In this document: piece by piece, positions 7,276 through 14,807 of the stretch
How positions within the stretch are numbered: the stretch's first letter is position 1
How the letters are laid out: every line of letters begins with the position of its first letter
Assembly (NCBI GenBank): GCA_945901025.1
Contig: CAMDJW010000001.1
Coordinates: 1 to 64,000, forward strand
Reading direction: 5' to 3'
DNA length: 64,000 nt
Source of the DNA: Spirosoma fluviale
Lineage (GTDB): Bacteria; Bacteroidota; Bacteroidia; Cytophagales; Spirosomataceae
The notes under the pieces: generated by a model
Database searches by the model: none
Told to the model about the DNA's origin: nothing
Seen by the model: the letters and a program-made list of their open reading frames with translations, nothing else
Translations under genes and position numbers: made by a program

Positions 7276-8232
7276 TTAACAAATTAATATTTTTCCCGTT
7301 CTACCCTCCTTTTGATACGCGATCACGGCTTCTTTGAATTCAGATAACCCAAATTTCTCCTGAACATCTACATGGACCTCTTGCGTCATCAAATAGGTAA
7401 AAACTTCTTTCAAGACTTTCTTTATTCCTTCTTGGCTTAAGTTCTCCCACCAGGAAGTCAACCACCAACCTTCAACTTTCAAGTTTTTGAAAATTAATAA
7501 ACCCGAATTTAAGGGGATGGGTTCTAAACTTAATAATCCGAAGACCAACATTCTTCCTCCTATTTTTAAACAGGCTAGTGCTTTGGCTCCTTGTTCTCCG
7601 CCGACGGCATCAAAAATGGCATCAACACCCGTTTCTACCGCTGCGCGCACTATTTTACCCAGGTTTTCCGTTTGCACGTCGACGACTATAGTCGCTCCCA
7701 AATCCAATAAAGCTTGTTTTTGATCCATTCTTCTGACCGTACAAATCACGTTGATTCCTCGCATTTTAGCCATTTGAATCACTAATTTTCCCCATGCTGA
7801 GGCTCCTGCAGTAATTAAAAGCCATTGGCCTTTTTGTAAACCACTGGTCTCCAACATCCCATAGGCAGTTACGGGATTCACAAAGGCCTGACAGGCTACC
7901 TCGTCCGGCATTCCCGCCGGTGTCGGAATTAATTGGGCCGTAGGTACACAAACATATTCTTTCCAAGTGCCTATGGCTGTGAATATTACGCGAGTTCCTT
8001 TCGGATATTGTTCGGATTTTTCGACCTCTCCTACCGCTTCAAACCCAGCACTACTAGGTAATTTTGGCGTAATTCCATAGCGACCCTGGATGAACATGAT
8101 GTCGGATGGATTTATATTTCTTGCCGTGACACGGACTAATGTTTCATGCGCTCTAGGAACCGGAATATCTACTTCTTCTAATATCAATACACTTTCTGGA
8201 AGACCGGTCTCCTTAAAAATAACTTGTTTCAT
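7276..8232 (-). CDS. MDR-superfamily NADPH oxidoreductase (enoyl reductase / quinone oxidoreductase type)
   Basis: 318 residues in the medium-chain dehydrogenase/reductase fold. The N-terminal GroES-like domain has ARNINPSDIMFIQGRYG, a tyrosine segment typical of MECR-type trans-2-enoyl reductases, and a FEAVGEVE motif. The Rossmann part contains TAGASAWGKLVIQMAK (AxxGxxG-like) and later DAVGGEQG and MLVFG. Structural zinc cysteines are absent, as expected for this branch. It probably reduces an alpha,beta-unsaturated acyl-CoA or quinone. It is divergent from the SDR/acyl-CoA dehydrogenase operon with only 69 bp between, so it may share its regulation. Confidence 0.8.
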   Translation of the reverse strand: MKQVIFKETGLPESVLILEEVDIPVPRAHETLVRVTARNINPSDIMFIQGRYGITPKLPSSAGFEAVGEVEKSEQYPKGTRVIFTAIGTWKEYVCVPTAQLIPTPAGMPDEVACQAFVNPVTAYGMLETSGLQKGQWLLITAGASAWGKLVIQMAKMRGINVICTVRRMDQKQALLDLGATIVVDVQTENLGKIVRAAVETGVDAIFDAVGGEQGAKALACLKIGGRMLVFGLLSLEPIPLNSGLLIFKNLKVEGWWLTSWWENLSQEGIKKVLKEVFTYLMTQEVHVDVQEKFGLSEFKEAVIAYQKEGRTGKILIC

Positions 8233-8301
8233 CTATATTTTTTGTTGAATTACGAGGCAAATTACCATATTTAATATTTAAATTGTTTAAAAATTTTAAA
8301 C

Positions 8302-9060
8302 ATGCATCCATTTTTATTAACAAACCAAGTAGCCCTCATCACAGGTGCGAGCAAAGGCATCGGTTTTAGCATCGCAGAGTACTTTGCCGCCGCTGGTGCC
8401 AAAGTCGTTATTAGCAGCAGAGACCAACCTACCTTAGATCTTTTAGCCGCAGAGCTACAAAAAAAAGGTTACGATGTCATTGGCATTGCTTGCCACGTAG
8501 GTAAAATGGACGCATTGGAAGTTTTGGTTCAAAAGACCATCGAACATTATGGGCAAATCGATATACTAGTTAATAATGCTGCTACTAACCCAGTTTTTGG
8601 CCCTATTCATGATACTACTTTGGATGCCTTTGATAAGATTATGAATGTGAATTTAAAAGCGCCATTCCAACTCATGCGCCTGTGTCTTCCCTATTTAAAA
8701 TTATCAGAAAATCCTTCCGTTATTAACATCAGCTCGGTGGGTGGAATCTCACCCGAAGCAGGCCTAGGTATTTATAGTGTCAGTAAAGCAGCTTTGATTT
8801 CAATGACCAAAGCTTTTGCCAAAGAATGGGGAGAATTCAATATCCGTGTCAATGCCATTTGTCCCGGTCTTATTAAAACGAAGTTTTCAGAAGCTTTATG
8901 GAGCAATGAGCAGATTTTAAAACATACTTTGAAGGCTTTGCCCATCAAACGAATCGGAACACCTGAAGAAATTGCGGCCGCCGCGCTTTATTTAGCCTCT
9001 CCTGGAGCTTTATACACCACCGGTTCTGTTATTACGGCAGATGGTGGCTTAACTATTTAA
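8302..9060 (+). CDS. SDR-family oxidoreductase, DHRS4-like
   Basis: 252 residues, classical SDR. TGASKGIG (14-21) binds the nucleotide, NNAA lies at 91-94, and the catalytic Ser (ISS), Tyr158 and Lys162 (YSVSK) are present. CHVGK near 64-68, NPVFG and the CPGLIKTKFS...LW segment resemble the DHRS4 carbonyl-reductase branch as I remember it. First gene of a plus-strand operon with acyl-CoA dehydrogenase, APH kinase and 3-hydroxyacyl-CoA dehydrogenase (gap of 9 bp to the next). In that context it would interconvert a keto and a hydroxy acyl intermediate, for example 4-keto to 4-hydroxyacyl-CoA (inference). Confidence 0.88.
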   Translation: MHPFLLTNQVALITGASKGIGFSIAEYFAAAGAKVVISSRDQPTLDLLAAELQKKGYDVIGIACHVGKMDALEVLVQKTIEHYGQIDILVNNAATNPVFGPIHDTTLDAFDKIMNVNLKAPFQLMRLCLPYLKLSENPSVINISSVGGISPEAGLGIYSVSKAALISMTKAFAKEWGEFNIRVNAICPGLIKTKFSEALWSNEQILKHTLKALPIKRIGTPEEIAAAALYLASPGALYTTGSVITADGGLTI

Positions 9061-9069
9061 TATTGAATA

Positions 9070-10272
9070 ATGCATATATCCGCCACTTTGCTTGATTTAG
9101 TTTCTCAATACCAGGCTTTTTTAAAAGAATTTATTTATCCGATTGAAAAAGAAATTATATACGGTTCATTTAAATCGCATTTACCCAAATTACGTGAATT
9201 ACGTGTATTGGCTCAATCAAAAGGCTTATTTACTCCGCATCTTTCCATCGATGAAGGTGGTCTGGGGCTCTCTTTACCTGAATTTGCCCACATTTCTGAG
9301 GTATTAGGTACAAGCCCTTTGGGACATTATGTTTTTAATTGCAATGCGCCTGACATTGGAAATATGGAACTGATGCATGCTTTTGCCTCTCCTTTTTTAA
9401 AGGAAACCTTTCTTAAACCTTTGCAAAGAGGTGAAATTCGTTCCTGTTTTTCGATGACCGAACCTGAACATGCGGGTAGTAATCCTATCCATATGTCTAC
9501 TACGGCAGTTTTGGAAGGAGATGAATATGTGATCAACGGACATAAATGGTTTACTACTGCTGCAGATGGGGCCCAATTTACCATTGTGATGGCAATTACA
9601 AATCCTGAAGAGGAAAATGTATACCAAAGAGCCAGCATGATTTTAGTCCCTTTGGATAATCCAGGCTACCGTTTAGTTCGAAATATTTCCATCATGGGAG
9701 ATGAAGGAGAGGATTATTTATCCCATGGGGAAGTTGAATTTACCAATTGCCGTGTACCCAAATCCCATTTGATCGGTGAAGAAGGACAAGGTTTTACCTT
9801 AGCCCAAGTACGTCTTGGACCTGGTAGAATTCACCACTGTATGCGTTGGATCGGTATTTGTGAGCGTGCTTTAGGGCTCATGTGTGATCGGGCTATGTCG
9901 AGGGAACTGAATCCGGGGAAGTTTTTGTCGGGCCAACAAACCATTCAAAATTGGATCGCGGAGAGTGCGGCCGAGATAAAAGCTTCGCGCTTATTGGTTT
10001 TGCATACGGCTGAAAAAATTGAGAAGGAAGGGGCAAAAGCCGCCAAAGAAGATATATCGACGATTAAATTCTTTGTCTCAGATGTGTTAATGAAGGTTTT
10101 GGATCGCGCTGTCCAGGTGCATGGAGCCTTTGGAATTACGGATGACACCTTGCTTTCTTTTTGGTATCGCCATGAACGTGGTGCCCGGATTTATGATGGA
10201 CCTGATGAAGTACACAAATCGGTATTAGCGAAAAGCATGTTAAAATCAAGAGCATTGAATGGAGGGATTTGA
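9070..10272 (+). CDS. Acyl-CoA dehydrogenase-family protein, ACAD10/11-type
   Basis: 400 residues with the three-part ACAD fold. The flavin/substrate signature CFSMTEPEHAGSNP is near 131-144, and the C-terminal signature is RIYDGPDEVH (373-382). At the position where MCAD has its catalytic Glu before Gly, this protein has Asp376 in DGPDEVH, which is the motif I remember from human ACAD10/11. Those enzymes, and bacterial LvaC, work on 4-phospho-acyl-CoA rather than doing simple dehydrogenation. The overlap of 14 bp with the downstream APH kinase gene matches the ACAD10/11 arrangement, where the kinase is fused to the dehydrogenase. FAD-binding, cytosolic. Confidence 0.88.
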   Translation: MHISATLLDLVSQYQAFLKEFIYPIEKEIIYGSFKSHLPKLRELRVLAQSKGLFTPHLSIDEGGLGLSLPEFAHISEVLGTSPLGHYVFNCNAPDIGNMELMHAFASPFLKETFLKPLQRGEIRSCFSMTEPEHAGSNPIHMSTTAVLEGDEYVINGHKWFTTAADGAQFTIVMAITNPEEENVYQRASMILVPLDNPGYRLVRNISIMGDEGEDYLSHGEVEFTNCRVPKSHLIGEEGQGFTLAQVRLGPGRIHHCMRWIGICERALGLMCDRAMSRELNPGKFLSGQQTIQNWIAESAAEIKASRLLVLHTAEKIEKEGAKAAKEDISTIKFFVSDVLMKVLDRAVQVHGAFGITDDTLLSFWYRHERGARIYDGPDEVHKSVLAKSMLKSRALNGGI

Positions 10273-11266
10273 GAAATTACCCGCTTACTTATCGGCTCAA
10301 TGGTCCATTCCAATTAATGAATTACATATAAAGGCATTTAAAGGAGGATTTTCTAACCTGACTTATTTAATCGAGTCTGAGTCCTTTTCCTATGTGTTAC
10401 GTCGGCCACCTTTCGGGAATAAAATCTCCAAAGCGCATGACATGGTTCGAGAATACAAAATCTTAATGGCCTTAGAAAAAGCGGGTTACGATAAAATCCC
10501 CAAAGCCATTTTATGTTGTGAGGACGAAAGTATCCTAGGCGCCCCCTTTTTTATCATGGAAAAAGTGGATGGTTTAATCATTCGAAATAAAATACCTGAG
10601 CATGTTTCAGCTGATTTTTTTACAGCACTTTCAAAATCGTCCATTGATGTTTTGTTAGAATTGCATGCCTTAGAATTACATAATTCGGGCTTAATCAATT
10701 TGGGAAAACCGGAAGGTTATGTGGCGCGCCAACTAGTTGGTTGGTCCGAAAGGTATATGCAAGCACAAACGGATGATATTCCTGAACTCAAGAATGCTTT
10801 TGACTGGTTGGCGCAAAATCAACCTTTACATTCTTCCGTGGCCTTCATCCACAATGATTTCAAATTTGACAATATGGTCATCCGAGACGATGCTTCAGTG
10901 GCTGCCATATTAGATTGGGAGATGGCCACTGTGGGTGATCCATTGATGGATTTAGGAACCACTTTGGCGTATTGGGCCGAGGAAGGTGATCCCGATATTT
11001 TAAAAATGTTTAACCTAAGCTATGTAGATGGCAATTTTTCACGCGCTGAGCTTGTTGAATATTATGCCTCAAAAAGTAATTTAGATGTTTCCAAAATCCT
11101 TTTTTATTATGTTTTTGGTTTGTGTAAAGTGGCAGTGATTGCCCAACAAATTTATAAGCGTTATGCGCTAGGATTTTCCACCGATGAGCGATTCTCAGTA
11201 TTAAACCAAGTAGTTAAGGCAGCAGGAATTAAGGCCATGGAGAGTATTAAATTGGATAAAATATGA
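10259..11266 (+). CDS. APH-family phosphotransferase (ACAD10/11-type hydroxyacyl kinase)
   Basis: 335 residues. The protein-kinase-like fold carries an early ATP loop (KGGFSNLTYLIE), a VLRRPP strand with the ATP Lys/Arg region, the Brenner motif HNDFKFDN (198-205) and metal-binding DWE (219-221). The start ATG lies inside the end of the dehydrogenase gene, and its last codon overlaps the next start by ATGA, so the genes are translationally coupled. This subfamily occurs as the N-terminal domain of human ACAD10/11 and as LvaA, which phosphorylates the 4-hydroxyl of 4-hydroxyacyl-CoA. It is not an antibiotic-resistance kinase on this evidence. A small LvaB-like partner is not visible. Confidence 0.85.
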   Translation: MEGFEKLPAYLSAQWSIPINELHIKAFKGGFSNLTYLIESESFSYVLRRPPFGNKISKAHDMVREYKILMALEKAGYDKIPKAILCCEDESILGAPFFIMEKVDGLIIRNKIPEHVSADFFTALSKSSIDVLLELHALELHNSGLINLGKPEGYVARQLVGWSERYMQAQTDDIPELKNAFDWLAQNQPLHSSVAFIHNDFKFDNMVIRDDASVAAILDWEMATVGDPLMDLGTTLAYWAEEGDPDILKMFNLSYVDGNFSRAELVEYYASKSNLDVSKILFYYVFGLCKVAVIAQQIYKRYALGFSTDERFSVLNQVVKAAGIKAMESIKLDKI

Positions 11267-12117
11267 AAATTAATAAAGTATGTATTTTAGGTGCGGGCAC
11301 CTTAGGTTCTAGAATTGCTTTGCAATCGGCGATCTCGGGATTTGAAGTTCGTGTGTATGATATCAACGAGAGTGCTTTTGAAGCTTCTCGTAAAATGATG
11401 GCTAAGGTTTTGAAGCAAATCAAAATGGATGCGGTGATCATTGATTCGATATTATTTACGACGGATCCCGTGGAAGCCGTTTTAGATGCAGATATTATTT
11501 CAGAAAGTGTGACGGAAGATTTGGCTTTAAAGCAAAAAGTCTGGGCTCAATTTGGAGCCATAGCTCCTGAAAAAACAATCTTTACGACTAATACAAGCTA
11601 TTTGTTGCCTTCTCAGATCGCTGACTTTACCGGTAGGCCTTCCCAATTTTGTGCCTTCCATTTTCACGACGTATTTTATTCAACTGTAGTGGACATAATG
11701 CCGCATCCGGGAACATCAGAACATTTGATTTCTATTTTGGAGGATTTTGGTCGGGCATTAAACCAAGTTCCTGTGGTGGTTCGAAAAGAAAACCATGGCT
11801 ATATTTTCAACTCGATGTTGATGGCTTTAATCGGTTCTGCAGGTAAATTAAGGACGGAGGAAGTGGCTAGTATTGAAGATATTGACAAATCTTGGATGGT
11901 CAATTTTCATATGCCCATGGGGCCATTCGGAATTTTAGATTCGATAGGCTTAGACACGGCTTGGCATGTGACTCATAAATTAGAGGATCCGGGTTCTCAG
12001 GCTTTTGCCGCTTTAGTCAAAACTTACATAGATGCTGGTAAATTAGGGGAAAAAACAGGAGAAGGATTTTATAAATATCCTCATCCTGCTTATCGAGACC
12101 CTGATTTTTTGAATTAA
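11263..12117 (+). CDS. 3-hydroxyacyl-CoA dehydrogenase-like protein
   Basis: 284 residues. The Rossmann NAD site GAGTLGSRIA starts near residue 10. The catalytic His sits in FHFHD instead of the usual HFFNP, a variant I know from stand-alone 3HCDH proteins of Firmicutes and Bacteroidota. The C-terminal helical part has GYIFNSMLMALI and ends KTGEGFYKYPHPAY, the normal KxGxGFY close. Last gene of the operon; a 1-bp gap separates its stop from the convergent acylase gene. It would oxidise the 3-hydroxyacyl-CoA made by the kinase/dehydrogenase pair and feed beta-oxidation (inference). Confidence 0.85.
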   Translation: MKINKVCILGAGTLGSRIALQSAISGFEVRVYDINESAFEASRKMMAKVLKQIKMDAVIIDSILFTTDPVEAVLDADIISESVTEDLALKQKVWAQFGAIAPEKTIFTTNTSYLLPSQIADFTGRPSQFCAFHFHDVFYSTVVDIMPHPGTSEHLISILEDFGRALNQVPVVVRKENHGYIFNSMLMALIGSAGKLRTEEVASIEDIDKSWMVNFHMPMGPFGILDSIGLDTAWHVTHKLEDPGSQAFAALVKTYIDAGKLGEKTGEGFYKYPHPAYRDPDFLN

Positions 12118-12118
12118 G

Positions 12119-14194
12119 TTATTTCGGATTATAAATTTTTTCTGCCGTTTTCAAAACTTGAACTTTATCTAAAGTCATTGTTTTTGTTTTTTGCGCTTGG
12201 TATAAAGCTCTTTGATCCGCAAAATGTGGACTATCTGGATTTGAACTTGCCCCAAACGTATTGACCGTTTCGATGATTGGTAGGCTTCCATCTTTAGGGA
12301 ATTTCACAAAACCAATGTAGGCATCCCCACTAACCATTCTTTTCTTACCATTGTCATGATTCTTTGAATGAACTGCCGATAAAACATCGGGCATACCCCA
12401 TTGAGGCCACTCATCTTTTCCACGTACCAATTTTTGTACATCGCCTAAAACAAGGTCAATTGTACCAAAGTTCTTTATTAAATAATCATAAATGTGTTGA
12501 TATACTTCGACCCCTTGTTCTAAAGTTAATGTACTTTGTGCATTCCCTTTCATTGTTTTTGAAATCTGATAATAAGCCAAATTGTACACCAGTGCCCCTT
12601 TACTATCTGAATTAGTCACATGATCCCAATTTTTTAATGATGTAATTAATGGAGCTAATTGGGGATATTTAGACTCATATACCATAAATAGTGAATCTGA
12701 CGAATAGCCATATGGATATAAAATTTGTTTAGGCAGTTGGTGATCAAATTTTATTTTCTTCAAATCCTCAAAACTGATTTTTGAATAAGAATCGATAAGG
12801 TCCTTGGCTCTCCGACTTCTATTATTATGGTACGTTTCATAGCCATCATTTTTGTCATAGTTGGCCGGATTTAAATTTTCGTTTTCTGCTGTCGCCATAA
12901 ATGGAGAATGATTGGTATTAAACAAGTAACCACTTTGTGGATTTAAATGCTGAGGTAATTCGTTAAAGGGCTTGAACTTATCCCATAATGTTTTGCGCGT
13001 ATTTCCAGGCAAAGTAGAATTCCAATGAAATGTAGGATCTGGATTCCGATAAGGCATTTTACCATTTGAAACATAGAATATATTACCTTCTTTGTCGGCA
13101 TACATGATATTGAACATGGCCAAATGGTTGGTTTCCAAGGCTGTTTTAAACTCTGTCCAATTTTTCGCCTTATTCATGAAATACCATTGTTGGAGTGCCA
13201 TGGCATCCATCAAGGAAGGCAAACGCATGGAGAAAAATTCACCTTTGGGATTGGCAACTGTAGGTCCATAAATGGATTTATAAGCCATTTTTGAGATTGG
13301 AATAGGGATATCTTTAATGTGTAATTTGACTTTTCTTTTTTCCAATGTCAACCATTCACCATCGACTAAATATTGGCCAGGATGCTTTTTATCCGTTTGT
13401 AATTGGAATACGTCCACTTTGTCTTGCATGTTTACCGTATGGGCCCAAGCTAAATGAGGGCTAGTTCCATGAAAAATAAGCGGTGCTCCAGGAAAGAGGC
13501 CACCTAACATGTTCCAACCTTCTTCACTTTGTAAATGGGCTTCATAAAAAGCAGTGGCTCCTTCAATGGGTTGATGTGCGTTAATAACTAGCATAGGTTC
13601 TCCAGTGGCCGATTTTTTACTGCTGATGGCAAATGCATTACTTCCTTCCCCAGTAAAACCGGGTAAATTCGCAATCGAGCCGTTAAGTATTTTAGGCAAT
13701 GTTTTGTCGACTCCACAAAATACTGCGACCGAAAACATGGTCGTTGCGATGTAATCTTCTACGTTGATCGGGAATACATGCTTATTCAGTATTTCTTTTG
13801 GATGCGCTTTTCCATAGGCTTGCAAACCCATTAAATAGCCTTGAAGCAATTGGATGAACTTAGGATCCATCGATTTAATTTGTTGGTCTACTGTCGCTCT
13901 CGTATTTAGTAGCCCAAAAACAAAGTCGACAGGCGCACCTTCCTTGCCCATATAGGTTGATAATTTCCCCTTTCCGGTTAAAATAAGTGTTTGGATAGTT
14001 TTGAAATCGTCTTCCGCATGTGCCCATGCAAGGCCATAAGCCACTTCTGGATCTGTGGGAGCAAAAATATGGGGTACGCCATAAGAATCTCTAGCGATGG
14101 TGATTTTGTCCACATGAATATCAGGGAAATTCGTGTTTTGTGCAATTATGCTAAGACTAATAAGGGTTAATAGAAGACTGTAAAAATGTTTCAT
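12119..14194 (-). CDS. Penicillin-acylase family N-terminal-nucleophile hydrolase
   Basis: 691 residues. A signal peptide (SLLLTLISLSIIAQ) is followed by the alpha-chain region with YGVPHIFA and AYGLAWAHAEDDF, a characteristic acylase start. The autocleavage point is GEG/SNAFAIS, making Ser185 the N-terminal nucleophile of the beta chain. A later NTNHSPF segment supplies the conserved Asn region. Family members hydrolyse N-acyl amides such as acyl-homoserine lactones, penicillins or aculeacin; the substrate cannot be told here. Periplasmic. Directly downstream of a broken rhuM gene, with only 9 bp between. Confidence 0.88.
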   Translation of the reverse strand: MKHFYSLLLTLISLSIIAQNTNFPDIHVDKITIARDSYGVPHIFAPTDPEVAYGLAWAHAEDDFKTIQTLILTGKGKLSTYMGKEGAPVDFVFGLLNTRATVDQQIKSMDPKFIQLLQGYLMGLQAYGKAHPKEILNKHVFPINVEDYIATTMFSVAVFCGVDKTLPKILNGSIANLPGFTGEGSNAFAISSKKSATGEPMLVINAHQPIEGATAFYEAHLQSEEGWNMLGGLFPGAPLIFHGTSPHLAWAHTVNMQDKVDVFQLQTDKKHPGQYLVDGEWLTLEKRKVKLHIKDIPIPISKMAYKSIYGPTVANPKGEFFSMRLPSLMDAMALQQWYFMNKAKNWTEFKTALETNHLAMFNIMYADKEGNIFYVSNGKMPYRNPDPTFHWNSTLPGNTRKTLWDKFKPFNELPQHLNPQSGYLFNTNHSPFMATAENENLNPANYDKNDGYETYHNNRSRRAKDLIDSYSKISFEDLKKIKFDHQLPKQILYPYGYSSDSLFMVYESKYPQLAPLITSLKNWDHVTNSDSKGALVYNLAYYQISKTMKGNAQSTLTLEQGVEVYQHIYDYLIKNFGTIDLVLGDVQKLVRGKDEWPQWGMPDVLSAVHSKNHDNGKKRMVSGDAYIGFVKFPKDGSLPIIETVNTFGASSNPDSPHFADQRALYQAQKTKTMTLDKVQVLKTAEKIYNPK

Positions 14195-14203
14195 AGGTGT
14201 TTT

Positions 14204-14695
14204 TTAGCAAGTATAATTTTTATTAAAATATTTCAAATTTAGAAGCATAAAATGATGGTGTATTAGATGAAAAGGTTTGCTAATACGCTCAACGCATTCG
14301 TTGAAATAATTCATTGATGTACCCGTTTTAAATCGGTCATCATTCAATGTAAATCCTTTTATGATGTATTCTTTCAGGCGTTGGGTAGCCCAAATGCGGA
14401 ACTGAGTACCTTGGGGCGATTTCACTCGATATCCCACTGAAATAACAACGTCTAGATTATAGAAAAAAGGGGCCTTCTGTTGAAATTCGAAATTTCCGAA
14501 TTTCTTCATTGTAACAGTTTCTAGCAACTCTTGTTCTTCATAAATGTTCTTTATATGCTCATTGATTGTGGATTTGGCTTTACTAAACAAGGTGGCCATT
14601 TGGTCTTGCGTCAACCATACATTTTCTTCTTCTAATCGGACGTCAATTTTGATGCTGCCGTCAGGATTCTTGTAGATGATGATATCGCTGTTCAT
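14204..14695 (-). pseudogene. 3'-truncated rhuM (virulence RhuM-family) gene
   Basis: 163 residues. The N-terminal part is well preserved: NVWLTQDQMATLFSKAKSTINEHI, the KFGNFEFQQKAPFFYNLDVVISVGYRVKS core, and GTQFRIWATQRLKEYIIKGFTLNDDRF. RhuM proteins are usually around 320-340 residues. Here the family pattern stops shortly after MNYFNE.VERI, and about 27 unrelated residues (KPFHLIHHHFMLLNL...) run to the stop. The second half of the gene is not found before the acylase start, so a deletion or frameshift plus loss is likely. RhuM genes are commonly island-borne, so this may be a scar of an older insertion. Confidence 0.75.
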
Positions 14696-14807
14696 ACCTT
14701 TTGCTAATATTATACTTTTGATTTCATTCTATTATTTTTAAAATGAAAACTGATTATTAAATTCTCTTTAATCTATCGAAAAAAAATAATTTTCCAGATT
14801 ACATGAA

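Noticed and set aside
9327-9638. 103-residue ORF opposite the acyl-CoA dehydrogenase gene
   Set aside because: Antisense of a conserved gene, no family features and no promoter.
10259-11266. Aminoglycoside-resistance kinase
   Set aside because: The APH fold is present, but coupling with an ACAD10/11-type dehydrogenase and 3HCDH points to acyl metabolism.
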